A stretch of 64,000 nt of DNA from NCBI GenBank assembly GCA_026645415.1, contig JAPEVH010000069.1, positions 1-64,000 of the forward strand, in the 5' to 3' direction. The position numbers and the translations under genes are program-made. The DNA comes from Candidatus Electronema sp. (GTDB lineage Bacteria > Desulfobacterota > Desulfobulbia > Desulfobulbales > Desulfobulbaceae). Below are positions 52,811 to 64,000 of the stretch, piece after piece. A model generated the notes under the pieces. It searched no databases, was not told where the DNA came from, and saw only the letters and a program-made list of their open reading frames with translations. How positions within the stretch are numbered: the stretch's first letter is position 1; every line of letters starts with the position of its first letter.

Positions 52811-53917
52811 ATGGGAGTCCCAAGAGTAATTTTTCGGGTGTGTGAAACCCTGAACTGTCCAAAGTTTCATTATGGCGACTCCTTTACTGTCTCTGGTGTG
52901 GCCGTGATGATGCGTAATAATGGTGATAGCTCCTTTGTCACCAGTACCGCTGTTCATGCGAACCAAAATCGCGACAACTGCGAAATTCTCTATGGCGACT
53001 TAGTTAGACTGATCATCAAATATGAACGAGCTGATCAGATTCCTGACTGCCTGATCTCTTGTAGCGGCTGCACCGGTTCACTCCGCCTAGAACATTACCG
53101 ACATCTCAAGAAAAAGCCGGAACAGGAAGATCTCCATAAAACGAATAAGGAACTAGCTCTTCTTGTTGATACTATCTCCCGATTTCCCTTTTTTCAAATC
53201 ATCAGCTCAGACAGCCTGAATGAGGTATTACGAAATGCCAAGGTAGAACGGTTTAAAAAAGATGATATTATCATTCGCCAAGGCGCACCAGGGCGTAAAC
53301 TTTATGTTCTCGTGGACGGCAAAGTGAATATCCTTAATGACACGGGCATCTCCATTTCTACCTTAACGCAAGGAGAGGTATTTGGTGAGATGAGCCTCAT
53401 TTGCGATGAAAATATCGGGGCTACAGTGCAAGCTGCTACTGATGCAGAAATTGTCAGCATTGAGTATAAAGATTTTCAGTTTATTCTTGAGCGTTACCCG
53501 ACCATGCTCCGCTACTTTATCCGGTTGATGGCGCAGCGTTTAAGTCGATCCAATAAAATTCGCTTTGATGACTACGCCTCTGGCATGATTGGGAGGTTAG
53601 AAGAAATTCCACCTGAAGCCCTGTTCCAAACCCTTCACGCTAATTCTAAAACCGGTATTTTAACCATTACTGAGGTGCCAAAAGGTACAGGTCGTTTTTC
53701 CCTACGCCAAGGTGCCTTGATTAAGGCATCTTATGATAATCAGAAAGGGACCGAAGCCTTTTTTAGAATTCTTCGAGAAAAAAAAGGACGCTTCAAATTC
53801 AATCCAGGTTTACCGCCCGCAGATTTTGATGCACCAGAATTGGGCTATTTTATGAAGTTGCTCATGGAAGGGCTTCAGCGGCTTGATGAAGGTAAAGCAA
53901 ACAGGCAGACTGAATAA
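52811..53917 (+). CDS. CNB (cNMP-binding)-DUF4388 regulator with Cys-rich N-terminus
   Basis: The product is 368 residues. The N-terminal 95 residues contain ETLNCPKFHYGDSFTVSG and CLISCSGCTGSLRLEH, a TIGR04076-like Cys pattern. A cyclic-nucleotide-binding domain follows (FKKDDIIIRQGAPGRKLYVL, then LTQGEVFGEMSLICDENIGA). The Arg that normally contacts the phosphate (RSAT-type) is replaced here by IGAT, so nucleotide binding is doubtful. The C-terminal DUF4388 domain (LFQTLHANSKTGILTITEVP) ends the protein. It has no DNA-binding domain, so it may work by protein contacts. Confidence 0.85.
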   Translation: MGVPRVIFRVCETLNCPKFHYGDSFTVSGVAVMMRNNGDSSFVTSTAVHANQNRDNCEILYGDLVRLIIKYERADQIPDCLISCSGCTGSLRLEHYRHLKKKPEQEDLHKTNKELALLVDTISRFPFFQIISSDSLNEVLRNAKVERFKKDDIIIRQGAPGRKLYVLVDGKVNILNDTGISISTLTQGEVFGEMSLICDENIGATVQAATDAEIVSIEYKDFQFILERYPTMLRYFIRLMAQRLSRSNKIRFDDYASGMIGRLEEIPPEALFQTLHANSKTGILTITEVPKGTGRFSLRQGALIKASYDNQKGTEAFFRILREKKGRFKFNPGLPPADFDAPELGYFMKLLMEGLQRLDEGKANRQTE

Positions 53918-53941
53918 TAGGAGGAGGAACATTCTCTGCCT

Positions 53942-54475
53942 TTAAAACTCGATACCCTGTTGCGCTTTTATTCCTACCGCATAAGGGTGCTTGACTTCTC
54001 GCAGCTCCGTAACCAAATCAGCGGCTTGGATAAGGGACTCACCTGCCCCTCGGCCTGTAATCACTATGTGCGTTGTTGGGTTACGTCTCTTCAATACTGT
54101 AAGGATTTCTTCTTCCGTCAGTATGTTGTAGGTGATCAGATAGGTCAATTCATCCAATACGACCAAACGGTGTTTGCCTTCTTCAATAACCTTCTGGGCC
54201 AAGTCCCAGCCTGTGCGGGCTGCCGCAAAATCTTTGTTCAGATCGTCGGACTTCCACGTAAAGCCACGGCCCATGACATGGAAGTCGAGCAAGTCAGTAA
54301 ACCGACTTGCAGCCTCCAACTCACCATATTTCCACCGACCTTTGATGAACTGGATAAAACAGACTTTATGGCCGTGTCCCAGAGCACGCAAGCTCAGACC
54401 AAGAGCTGCGGTGGTCTTGCCTTTGCCTCGGCCAGTGTAAATGATCAGGAGACCTTTACCATCATCCGTTGCCAT
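53942..54475 (-). CDS. cobO: Corrinoid adenosyltransferase (CobA/CobO type)
   Basis: The 177-residue P-loop enzyme transfers adenosyl to cob(I)alamin. The ATP motif GRGKGKTTAA is near residues 15-24. Family blocks are HKVCFIQFIKGRWKYGELEA, AARTGWDLAQKVI, LVVLDELTYLITYNIL and HIVITGRGAGESLIQAADLV. It stands alone, convergent with the CNB gene. No cobalamin riboswitch was seen upstream. Confidence 0.93.
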   Translation of the reverse strand: MATDDGKGLLIIYTGRGKGKTTAALGLSLRALGHGHKVCFIQFIKGRWKYGELEAASRFTDLLDFHVMGRGFTWKSDDLNKDFAAARTGWDLAQKVIEEGKHRLVVLDELTYLITYNILTEEEILTVLKRRNPTTHIVITGRGAGESLIQAADLVTELREVKHPYAVGIKAQQGIEF

Positions 54476-54723
54476 AGCTATTTTCTTTTTCTATCTCTGA
54501 GCCAAGGAATATCGTTCTTTGATCGCCAGATCATTGACCAAGTTTTGAATCAATGGTACTATTTTTTCCATGAATTTGCAGTGACTGGTTATTGCCAAGA
54601 GCTACACCAGATCGTTCTTTTTTACCGGTTGACCACAGATGCTGCTCTGCCGGAGTTCCAGTCTGTGCTTGCTGCCAAGAGCACAGCATACCATAAATCT
54701 TTCACCTCCCGGATGCAATATCC

Positions 54724-57174
54724 ATGATTCTCTTTTGCGAGGAATGCGGTCAGCGGAACAGCATCACCCTGACTCCTGCCCTGATTGAAAGCAATAGCTT
54801 TACCTGTCAGTTTTGTCGCTTCAAAAGCCCATTCCCTTTTATTGACAAACGGAGAAACAGTACGAGCAGCAGTACAGCTATTACTTGGCAGCCAGAAAAA
54901 CTCCATTTAACTGCTGAGGCGGCCAGCAAAAAGAGCAACTTTCAGCTTATCTTTGAAGTAACAGGCATACCGCAGCCTGTGTTGACAGTCCAGCCTTTTC
55001 GCGATCTATCTGCACTCATTACAGTAGAAAAAACGGGATTAGATCGTTTTACAGTCACTGTCAAAGCCTTAGTAGGGTCCAAGGAAATCCCTCCAAGTTG
55101 GGAAGGCCCAGCTCTCATCTTTTGTGAAGAAAATATTATGAGCTGGGGTACAATCAGCATTTCTCGTGATCAACAAGAGAGCTGGCTGGAATCAGAGCCA
55201 CAGGAGGATGCTATGTCAACAGACGCTGTGATGGAGACGGCAGCAGAGGGGGTAAATACAGTCCGTACAGATTACGAAGCACTATCTGACACTATAGATG
55301 CCCTTCGCCAAAAATTGATTACCTGCGAAGCCGAACTGCATCGGGCCAAGACGACCTCCCTGCGGATGAAAAAAGAGCTGTCTATCCAGCAACAGGTTAT
55401 AGACAGCCAAAACTGCGGTGTTCTTTTTATTAATGCCGCGCAGCAGATACTGTATGCCAATCCTGTTTTTCTCAGATACTGTGGATGCACAATCAATGCC
55501 ATCCAAACGCAGCAGCTCGATCAGGTACTCTTACTTGCTGATCCAACTCTGAGTCTTGTTGAAGTCCTAAGTGAGGTAGAGGAAAAAGGCGTTTGGCAGG
55601 GCGAGGCACTGCTCAAGGGGAGCCAAGAGGAAAAGAAGGACGAACCTCAAATTTTTTATTTTGCTATTAGTCGGAACAGTGAGAGTGGAGATGAACGAGG
55701 CTTTATTTGTCTCCTTGTTGCAAAAGGAAATCAGGCCGCTCTCAATATTTGCTCTTCACCGCGTATTGCGCAAAAAAGCGATAACGATAGCAGCATTGGG
55801 TACGATCCATTAACCGGTCTTGCAGATAGACCTTCTTTTCAACAATATCTTGAAGATTCCGTTGATCTGAATAGCAGCGATAGGGAACGGATGGCAAGCA
55901 TTGGCCTGCTCTATGTTGATTTAGATCATTTCAAGCGCATTAACCGGATCTTTGGCCCTGGCTTTGGCGATAAAATTTTATGCAGTGTAGCGACTATTCT
56001 AAAAAAATGCGCTAAAGATGCTGGCGCAGACATGGTTGCCCGCTTAAACGGCGATGAATTTGCTATCATCCTGCCGCCGCCCACAGATCGGGAACGAGCC
56101 AAAAAATTGGCGGAAAAGATCATGCAACGTTTCCGCACTCCAGTGAAAAATGAATCGCGTGCTATTCTCATCCGACCCAGCATCGGCTTTAGCCTTTATC
56201 CTGAGGATGGAGGCAGTCCGCTAGAACTGCTACGCAATGCAGACACTGCTATGGAGTCGGCCAAAAATGAAGGCGGCAACCGCATTTGTCAGTGGGATAG
56301 CGGAATGAAAATTCAGGCAGCAGAAAGCCTGTACTTAGAAAACGACCTGCGTAAAGCTGTAGCTGATGATGAGCTGATCAATTTCTATCAACCTCAGATC
56401 AGCCTGAGTAATGGTTCAATTTGTGGTATGGAAGCTCTGGCCCGCTGGATTCACCCAGTCAAGGGACTCATCTCGCCAGCAGCTTTTATCCCTATTGCGG
56501 AGACTACAGGTCTTATTGAAAAGATGGGCCTTGATCTCATCCGTAAGGCCTGCGCCCAAGGTAAAAAATGGCGGGATATGGGCTTCAAAAAATTCATTAT
56601 GGCTGTCAACCTCTCTGGCAGATTGCTGCGCCGCCGCGATCTGTATCATCAGATTATGAGCTGTGTGGAAAGCACAGGCTATCCCCCAGAGGCTCTGGAG
56701 GTGGAATTCACCGAGGGGGTTTTGATTGAAAATATGGATTTCACTATTGACCTGATCAATCGGCTGCGAGAACAGGGGGTCAAGACGGCAATTGATGACT
56801 TTGGTACGGGGTACTCTTCCTTGACCTATCTCCAGTATTTGAAGGTAGATAAAATCAAAATCGACCGCTCCTTTATTACCAATGTAACCACCAACAAGAC
56901 TGATGCGGCCATCACCTTGGGCATTATCTCAATAGCGAAAAATCTTGGTTTCCGGGTGATTGCAGAAGGCGTGGAAACAGAAGATCACATGTTCTTTCTC
57001 CAAAAAAGCCGCTGCGACGAAGGACAAGGCTTTCTGTTCAGTGCACCAATCTCCGAAAAAGAGATGACCAACTTGCTACTCCGCGATTCCAGTGTTGCTC
57101 TGAGCCACAAACGGATGATTGATCGCTTCTACTCTATTCAAGCCAAGGATGCGAGCGGAAGACATGCAGCGTAG
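54724..57174 (+). CDS. PAS-GGDEF-EAL c-di-GMP protein with N-terminal zinc ribbon
   Basis: The 816-residue protein is soluble. The N-terminus has paired CxxC (FCEECGQRNS and FTCQFCRFK). A beta-rich domain and a coiled coil follow, then a PAS (CGVLFINAAQQILYANPVFL). The GGDEF site reads RLNGDEF, with the first Gly changed to Asn, so cyclase activity may be lost. The EAL domain keeps EALARW, NLSGRLL, EFTEGVLIEN, DDFGTGYSSL, DKIKIDRSFI and AEGVETEDH, so it should degrade c-di-GMP. It overlaps rsmE tail to tail by 37 bases. Confidence 0.92.
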   Translation: MILFCEECGQRNSITLTPALIESNSFTCQFCRFKSPFPFIDKRRNSTSSSTAITWQPEKLHLTAEAASKKSNFQLIFEVTGIPQPVLTVQPFRDLSALITVEKTGLDRFTVTVKALVGSKEIPPSWEGPALIFCEENIMSWGTISISRDQQESWLESEPQEDAMSTDAVMETAAEGVNTVRTDYEALSDTIDALRQKLITCEAELHRAKTTSLRMKKELSIQQQVIDSQNCGVLFINAAQQILYANPVFLRYCGCTINAIQTQQLDQVLLLADPTLSLVEVLSEVEEKGVWQGEALLKGSQEEKKDEPQIFYFAISRNSESGDERGFICLLVAKGNQAALNICSSPRIAQKSDNDSSIGYDPLTGLADRPSFQQYLEDSVDLNSSDRERMASIGLLYVDLDHFKRINRIFGPGFGDKILCSVATILKKCAKDAGADMVARLNGDEFAIILPPPTDRERAKKLAEKIMQRFRTPVKNESRAILIRPSIGFSLYPEDGGSPLELLRNADTAMESAKNEGGNRICQWDSGMKIQAAESLYLENDLRKAVADDELINFYQPQISLSNGSICGMEALARWIHPVKGLISPAAFIPIAETTGLIEKMGLDLIRKACAQGKKWRDMGFKKFIMAVNLSGRLLRRRDLYHQIMSCVESTGYPPEALEVEFTEGVLIENMDFTIDLINRLREQGVKTAIDDFGTGYSSLTYLQYLKVDKIKIDRSFITNVTTNKTDAAITLGIISIAKNLGFRVIAEGVETEDHMFFLQKSRCDEGQGFLFSAPISEKEMTNLLLRDSSVALSHKRMIDRFYSIQAKDASGRHAA

Positions 57175-57896
57175 AGCATTTGCAAGACTTGAAGCTGTCC
57201 GAGAAGCACAGCAACAGCCGTATCTACATGGAGAATACGTGCACCAAGGGAAAAGGCCGCAAAGCCTTGCGCAAGGAAACAGTTGACTTCAAAGTCATTC
57301 CAGCCGCCTTCTGGACCGACCGCGAGAAGAATGCGCTGATTTTGTTTTTGAGGAAAAACTTCTGGCAGAATTGCGCTCACATGAGGATGGGCTAACAATC
57401 TATAGCCTTCAAGTTGCGGAACGACATCTTGGACAAAGACGTTGAACTGCGAATGGATATAGACTTCTGGCAAGCGGGTATCAATCGCAGCCTGCATCAG
57501 TCCTTCCACAAGGCGTTCGTTAATTTTTTCTGGCAGCAGGGCCGGAGAATGAAAAAAAGATTTTTCCACCTTGGCGGAACGAATAAGGTGAATTCTAGCT
57601 ACACCAAGAGTTGCTGCCTGTTTGAGAATCCGCTGAAGCATGATAGGGCGGGGTAAAGCGAGAATCAGCTCTATCGAAGGTGGTGGTGGTGGCTCACGAT
57701 CTAGCTGAACAGCAATACTTACCGTACTATCAAGGCTGAGAATGGTTCCCTGCCCTAATTTGCCGTTGATCATGCCGATGCGCAGACTGTCACCAAGTTT
57801 AAGACCAAGTATTTTACGAATATGTTCGGCGCGAAAATCAGCCAAGTGCAGGATGTTGCCGTTCAGTTCCTGTTCTGCAAAAAGGACAAGATTCAT
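57138..57896 (-). CDS. rsmE: 16S rRNA (uracil1498-N3)-methyltransferase
   Basis: The product is 252 residues of the SPOUT family. The PUA-like start reads HIRKILGLKLGDSLRIGMIN. The SPOUT knot has LAVGPEGGWNDFEVN, then LGARILHVDTAVAVLLGQLQ. It methylates U1498 of 16S rRNA. A characteristic PPPPP lies between the two domains. It is divergent from the small repeat protein. Confidence 0.93.
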   Translation of the reverse strand: MNLVLFAEQELNGNILHLADFRAEHIRKILGLKLGDSLRIGMINGKLGQGTILSLDSTVSIAVQLDREPPPPPSIELILALPRPIMLQRILKQAATLGVARIHLIRSAKVEKSFFHSPALLPEKINERLVEGLMQAAIDTRLPEVYIHSQFNVFVQDVVPQLEGYRLLAHPHVSAILPEVFPQKQNQRILLAVGPEGGWNDFEVNCFLAQGFAAFSLGARILHVDTAVAVLLGQLQVLQMLYAACLPLASLA

Positions 57897-57980
57897 TTTT
57901 GATTACGTTTTTTTGTATTTTCACCGAGTATGCCTTCTCTGCTCGGCCTGCATTTACCAACTTAGAAAGGAGAAATACAG

Positions 57981-58286
57981 ATGTTACAGGGAGATTTGCA
58001 AGAATTTGCTGCCGCGCTGATCAGCGGGGATAAAAACAAAGCTCACGGTGAGTTGCGTAATCTTGCTGAAGCTATTATCACTAAAGATAAACACAAAGTT
58101 GATGGCAAATTGAGTGATTTTGCTGAGGCAATTATTCTCAAAGATACGCAGGTTGCTCCTGAAGAGCTGCGCGATCTGGCTGATGCACTGATTAGTGGTG
58201 ACAAAGACAAAATCGAGGAAGGGCAGTTACGAGATTTTGTCTCTGCCATTCTTAGCAGAGACAAAAATAAAGTGTCCGCAAAATAA
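57981..58286 (+). CDS. Small protein of five 19-20-residue repeats
   Basis: The product is 101 residues, with AAGGAG 8 bases before the ATG. It consists almost wholly of tandem units: LQEFAAALISGDKNKAHGE, LRNLAEAIITKDKHKVDGK, LSDFAEAIILKDTQVAPEE, LRDLADALISGDKDKIEEGQ and LRDFVSAILSRDKNKVSAK. Each is an amphipathic helix followed by a D-K turn. I recognise no family. It has no signal peptide or membrane segment and is highly charged. A perfect terminator follows 8 bases after the stop, so it is a single-gene transcript. Expression is probably strong. Confidence 0.75.
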   Translation: MLQGDLQEFAAALISGDKNKAHGELRNLAEAIITKDKHKVDGKLSDFAEAIILKDTQVAPEELRDLADALISGDKDKIEEGQLRDFVSAILSRDKNKVSAK

Positions 58287-58293
58287 CACTGTT

Positions 58294-58333
58294 GAGCGAG
58301 TAGGATGCCCAACTATTCCCTACTCGCTCTTTT
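58294..58333 (+). terminator. Strong intrinsic terminator
   Basis: GAGCGAGTAGG (58294-58304) pairs perfectly with CCTACTCGCTC (58319-58329) and is followed by TTTT. It ends the five-repeat gene and lies just before the convergent barrel gene. Confidence 0.88.
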
Positions 58334-58341
58334 AGATAGTC

Positions 58342-59979
58342 TTAAAAATATACATCAAAAGTCAGATAGATCTGATCTGCACTTTCAATTGCTTGTAAAA
58401 ATCCTTCCTGCGAAGCCATCATCGTATAGGCTGTCATCATCTGGCTGTCGTCAGTATCATAGGGCTTGATATTCCAATCTACGCCAGTGTAGTCGTACCA
58501 ATAATGCTGCCAGCCAAGCCGAAGGAAGGTTTTGGCGTACTTGGAAATGGCTTCGCCAGTTGGTAAATCATAGATCATGTACAGCTCTGCTACCTGGCCA
58601 CGGGTTGCCAGCTTGGACAAATACATGTCGTCATGACCAGGATTAAAGGCTATCCAGTATTGCGAACCCCAGTTATACTCTGCCCCGATTTTTAGACCTG
58701 TATTGGGGATGTCATAGCGTAGACCGGCATAAAGAGAAAAGCCATTTTCCGCAGAGGTATTTTGTTGCCAATCAGGGTTAGCGACAACGCTGCCATCTGC
58801 TTGCATGAGCGAAGCTGTTGCATAGTCATTAAACATACCTCGTCCACCCGGATCAGTGCGACTCCAACCACCAGAGACAAAGTAGGTGAATCGGTTGAGT
58901 TTACTCTCATAAACTGCGCTAGTATGATAGATATTGCCTTCGGTATAGTTCGTCCCTGTATTCAAATCATCATCCAAGAAACTGGGGCGTTGGAACATGT
59001 TGAGCGCGACAAAAGACTGGAAATAGAACAATCGTTTCTCTGTTTCAAAGACATCCCAACTAATACCGGTAAAATCAGTATCATCAAGAGGGGAAATATC
59101 TGTGCCTTCATGAAAGGCTGTCGCATCCCATTGCAGGCCATTCTCAAAGCCCCGACCATAGCAGAAGCGGATGCGGCCATTGCCGAACGCAGCATTGCCC
59201 CAGTCATAGGCATAGCCTAATGAAACTCCATCAAAAGGATAGTTCATGTAGGCTGTAGAGGTGGCCATTTTTTCATCAGTACCAAGATGTATTTCTGAAG
59301 GCGGGCCATCTGTGGTTGGTCGGCGGCCCACAGAAAACCAAATTGGTAAGCCACCAATATTAGTCCAGTTGATAAAGGCCCGGTCAACCCGAAGGGCGTT
59401 GTCAGACGGGGTGCGGGTTGCGTTGCCGTCAAATTGCGGCCACCAGCTATTCATGTCATTGCGAGGATAATTCTCCATCCCCCAAGCCTTGTACATAGCC
59501 AGACGACCTTTAAAGGTGACGTTTTCTGTGGCCTTGGCTTCCATATTCAGCCGAAAACGGTTTGTCAGCATGGTGTCATTGCTATAATCGTAGCTTTCTT
59601 TCTGGCCATTACTTAAATTAAAAAAGTCTGCCCCGGTTGCGCTGTAAGAGTCAAAACGGGCACGGAAATCACCATAAATTTTGAAACGAGAGGCCAAGTC
59701 TGAGGACTCTGATTTTTCATCAACTTGGCCGATTTTATCATCCATGTCTTCGATTTTACCGTTTACCTCTTCAACCTTGCCACTGATTCCCTCGACCTTG
59801 CTGTCAACACGCTCATCTTGTTTGGCAAGCTGCGCCTTGAGTTCATCAAGTTCATGGGCCAGTTCTTCAATCCGTTGACTGAGTTCAGCGGTGCTACTGC
59901 CTTGTTGCGTCCCTGCTAATGTCATTGCAGGCAGTACCATCATACTAGCTATGGCCCAGGTTGAAATGTATTTTACCAT
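58342..59979 (-). CDS. DUF3373 outer-membrane beta-barrel protein
   Basis: The 545-residue protein starts with a signal peptide (MVKYISTWAIASMMVLPAMT, then LAG). A coiled coil (about 28-92; ELSQRIEELAHELDELKAQL) anchors to peptidoglycan or trimerises. A beta-rich barrel follows, with alternating aromatic strands (RFKIYGDFRARFDSY, NRFRLNMEAKATENVTFKGR) and ends TFDVYF with the expected C-terminal Phe. The DUF3373 family is typical of Desulfobacterota and Geobacter-like bacteria. The substrate is unknown. A regulatory dyad lies at 60015-60033 just upstream. Confidence 0.88.
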   Translation of the reverse strand: MVKYISTWAIASMMVLPAMTLAGTQQGSSTAELSQRIEELAHELDELKAQLAKQDERVDSKVEGISGKVEEVNGKIEDMDDKIGQVDEKSESSDLASRFKIYGDFRARFDSYSATGADFFNLSNGQKESYDYSNDTMLTNRFRLNMEAKATENVTFKGRLAMYKAWGMENYPRNDMNSWWPQFDGNATRTPSDNALRVDRAFINWTNIGGLPIWFSVGRRPTTDGPPSEIHLGTDEKMATSTAYMNYPFDGVSLGYAYDWGNAAFGNGRIRFCYGRGFENGLQWDATAFHEGTDISPLDDTDFTGISWDVFETEKRLFYFQSFVALNMFQRPSFLDDDLNTGTNYTEGNIYHTSAVYESKLNRFTYFVSGGWSRTDPGGRGMFNDYATASLMQADGSVVANPDWQQNTSAENGFSLYAGLRYDIPNTGLKIGAEYNWGSQYWIAFNPGHDDMYLSKLATRGQVAELYMIYDLPTGEAISKYAKTFLRLGWQHYWYDYTGVDWNIKPYDTDDSQMMTAYTMMASQEGFLQAIESADQIYLTFDVYF

Positions 59980-60014
59980 GATCTTTCTCTAGTTGTTACA
60001 AAACGTTGGTTCTT

Positions 60015-60033
60015 AAAGTACAGACCGTACTTT
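60015..60033. promoter_or_regulatory. Operator-like dyad upstream of the barrel gene
   Basis: AAAGTAC-AGACC-GTACTTT is a perfect 7-bp inverted repeat, 36 bases before the start of the DUF3373 gene and in the gap shared with the divergent giant kinase. A TATACT/TATAAT-rich stretch nearby (60050-60085) could hold promoters for both. Confidence 0.55.
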
Positions 60034-60161
60034 TACAAATCTTCTTATAAAAGTATAGCACTTTGCTCTGGAAAAAGTATAATTTTTTGCACGGAAAGAA
60101 AGGTTTGTAGAGAGTTTAGGCTATACTTGCCGCAGAGAATCCATTCGATTATAGTTTCCAG

Positions 60162-63971
<3,810 letters not shown>

Positions 63972-64000
63972 CTTAGGATTGACAATCCCAAACGTTTAGG

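Noticed and set aside
54476-54723. A cobalamin riboswitch or small gene upstream of cobO
   Set aside because: No B12-box-like sequence was found, and the frames here have no support; the gap appears empty.

Overview
The window looks like chromosome of a Gram-negative anaerobe of the Desulfobacterota, most likely Desulfobulbales and possibly a filamentous cable-bacterium relative. This is inferred from gene content, not from a marker phylogeny. The clues are an 11-subunit complex I operon without nuoEFG and with fused nuoB-nuoC, a DUF3373 outer-membrane barrel, NikR and CooT nickel proteins, a large UbiD decarboxylase, a retraction ATPase of the PilT/PilU type, many c-di-GMP and hybrid-kinase proteins, and many small accessory genes (toxin-antitoxin, Uma2, SUKH). 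No rRNA, tRNA, CRISPR array or intact insertion sequence was seen.

Layout. 1-5.5 kb: a partial HU-like DUF4469 gene with a strong promoter and a cluster of CTAG-centred repeats, an unknown membrane protein, a gene remnant, a DUF4160/DUF2442 pair, DUF1844, serA, a 23-bp tandem-repeat array and a VapBC-type pair. 5.5-9 kb: gltX, a small unknown gene, and a GT39-type membrane glycosyltransferase. 8.9-11.6 kb: a second 23-bp tandem array and a two-gene system, made of a small helical protein and an NB-ARC/TPR (NLR-like) ATPase. These two share a Gly/Ala-rich motif, C-terminal in the first and N-terminal in the second. This is the layout of bacterial amyloid-signalling immunity or cell-death pairs and is the most interesting item in the window. 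11.7-13.5 kb: an orphan YejA-like binding protein. 13.5-26.7 kb: the leftward complex I operon nuoA-BC-D-H-I-J-K-L-M-N, interrupted by a SUKH protein, ArfB, a PD-(D/E)XK-like protein, and Uma2 plus a tiny gene.

27-34 kb: a BepA-like M48 protease, nikR, a PPC/DUF296 gene, ubiD, and a helicase that appears fused to a PD-(D/E)XK nuclease. 34-38.4 kb: the PilT/PilU-like ATPase, a zinc-ribbon pseudo-receiver protein, ribosomal protein S1 and an IHF-type subunit. 38.4-42.3 kb: a Sua5/YrdC-family gene, a structured 570-bp intergenic region, and a large protein with an N-terminal ubiquitin-E2-like fold lacking the catalytic cysteine. 42.3-48.3 kb: a leftward set with a hybrid kinase, an AcuI/YhdH reductase, kdsD, CooT and a His-tailed partner, plus trpB behind two small genes. 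48.4-64 kb: an AT-rich acyltransferase, a PAS-GGDEF protein, an unknown 522-residue protein, a CNB-DUF4388 regulator, corrinoid adenosyltransferase, a GGDEF-EAL protein, rsmE, a five-repeat small protein, the DUF3373 barrel, and a 1269-residue CBS/PAS/histidine kinase/REC/HPt protein.

The core theme is respiration, metal handling and signalling. Set into it are small conflict-type genes, some placed inside essential operons. Long open frames antisense to serA, the GT39 gene and the NLR gene were judged to be shadows.
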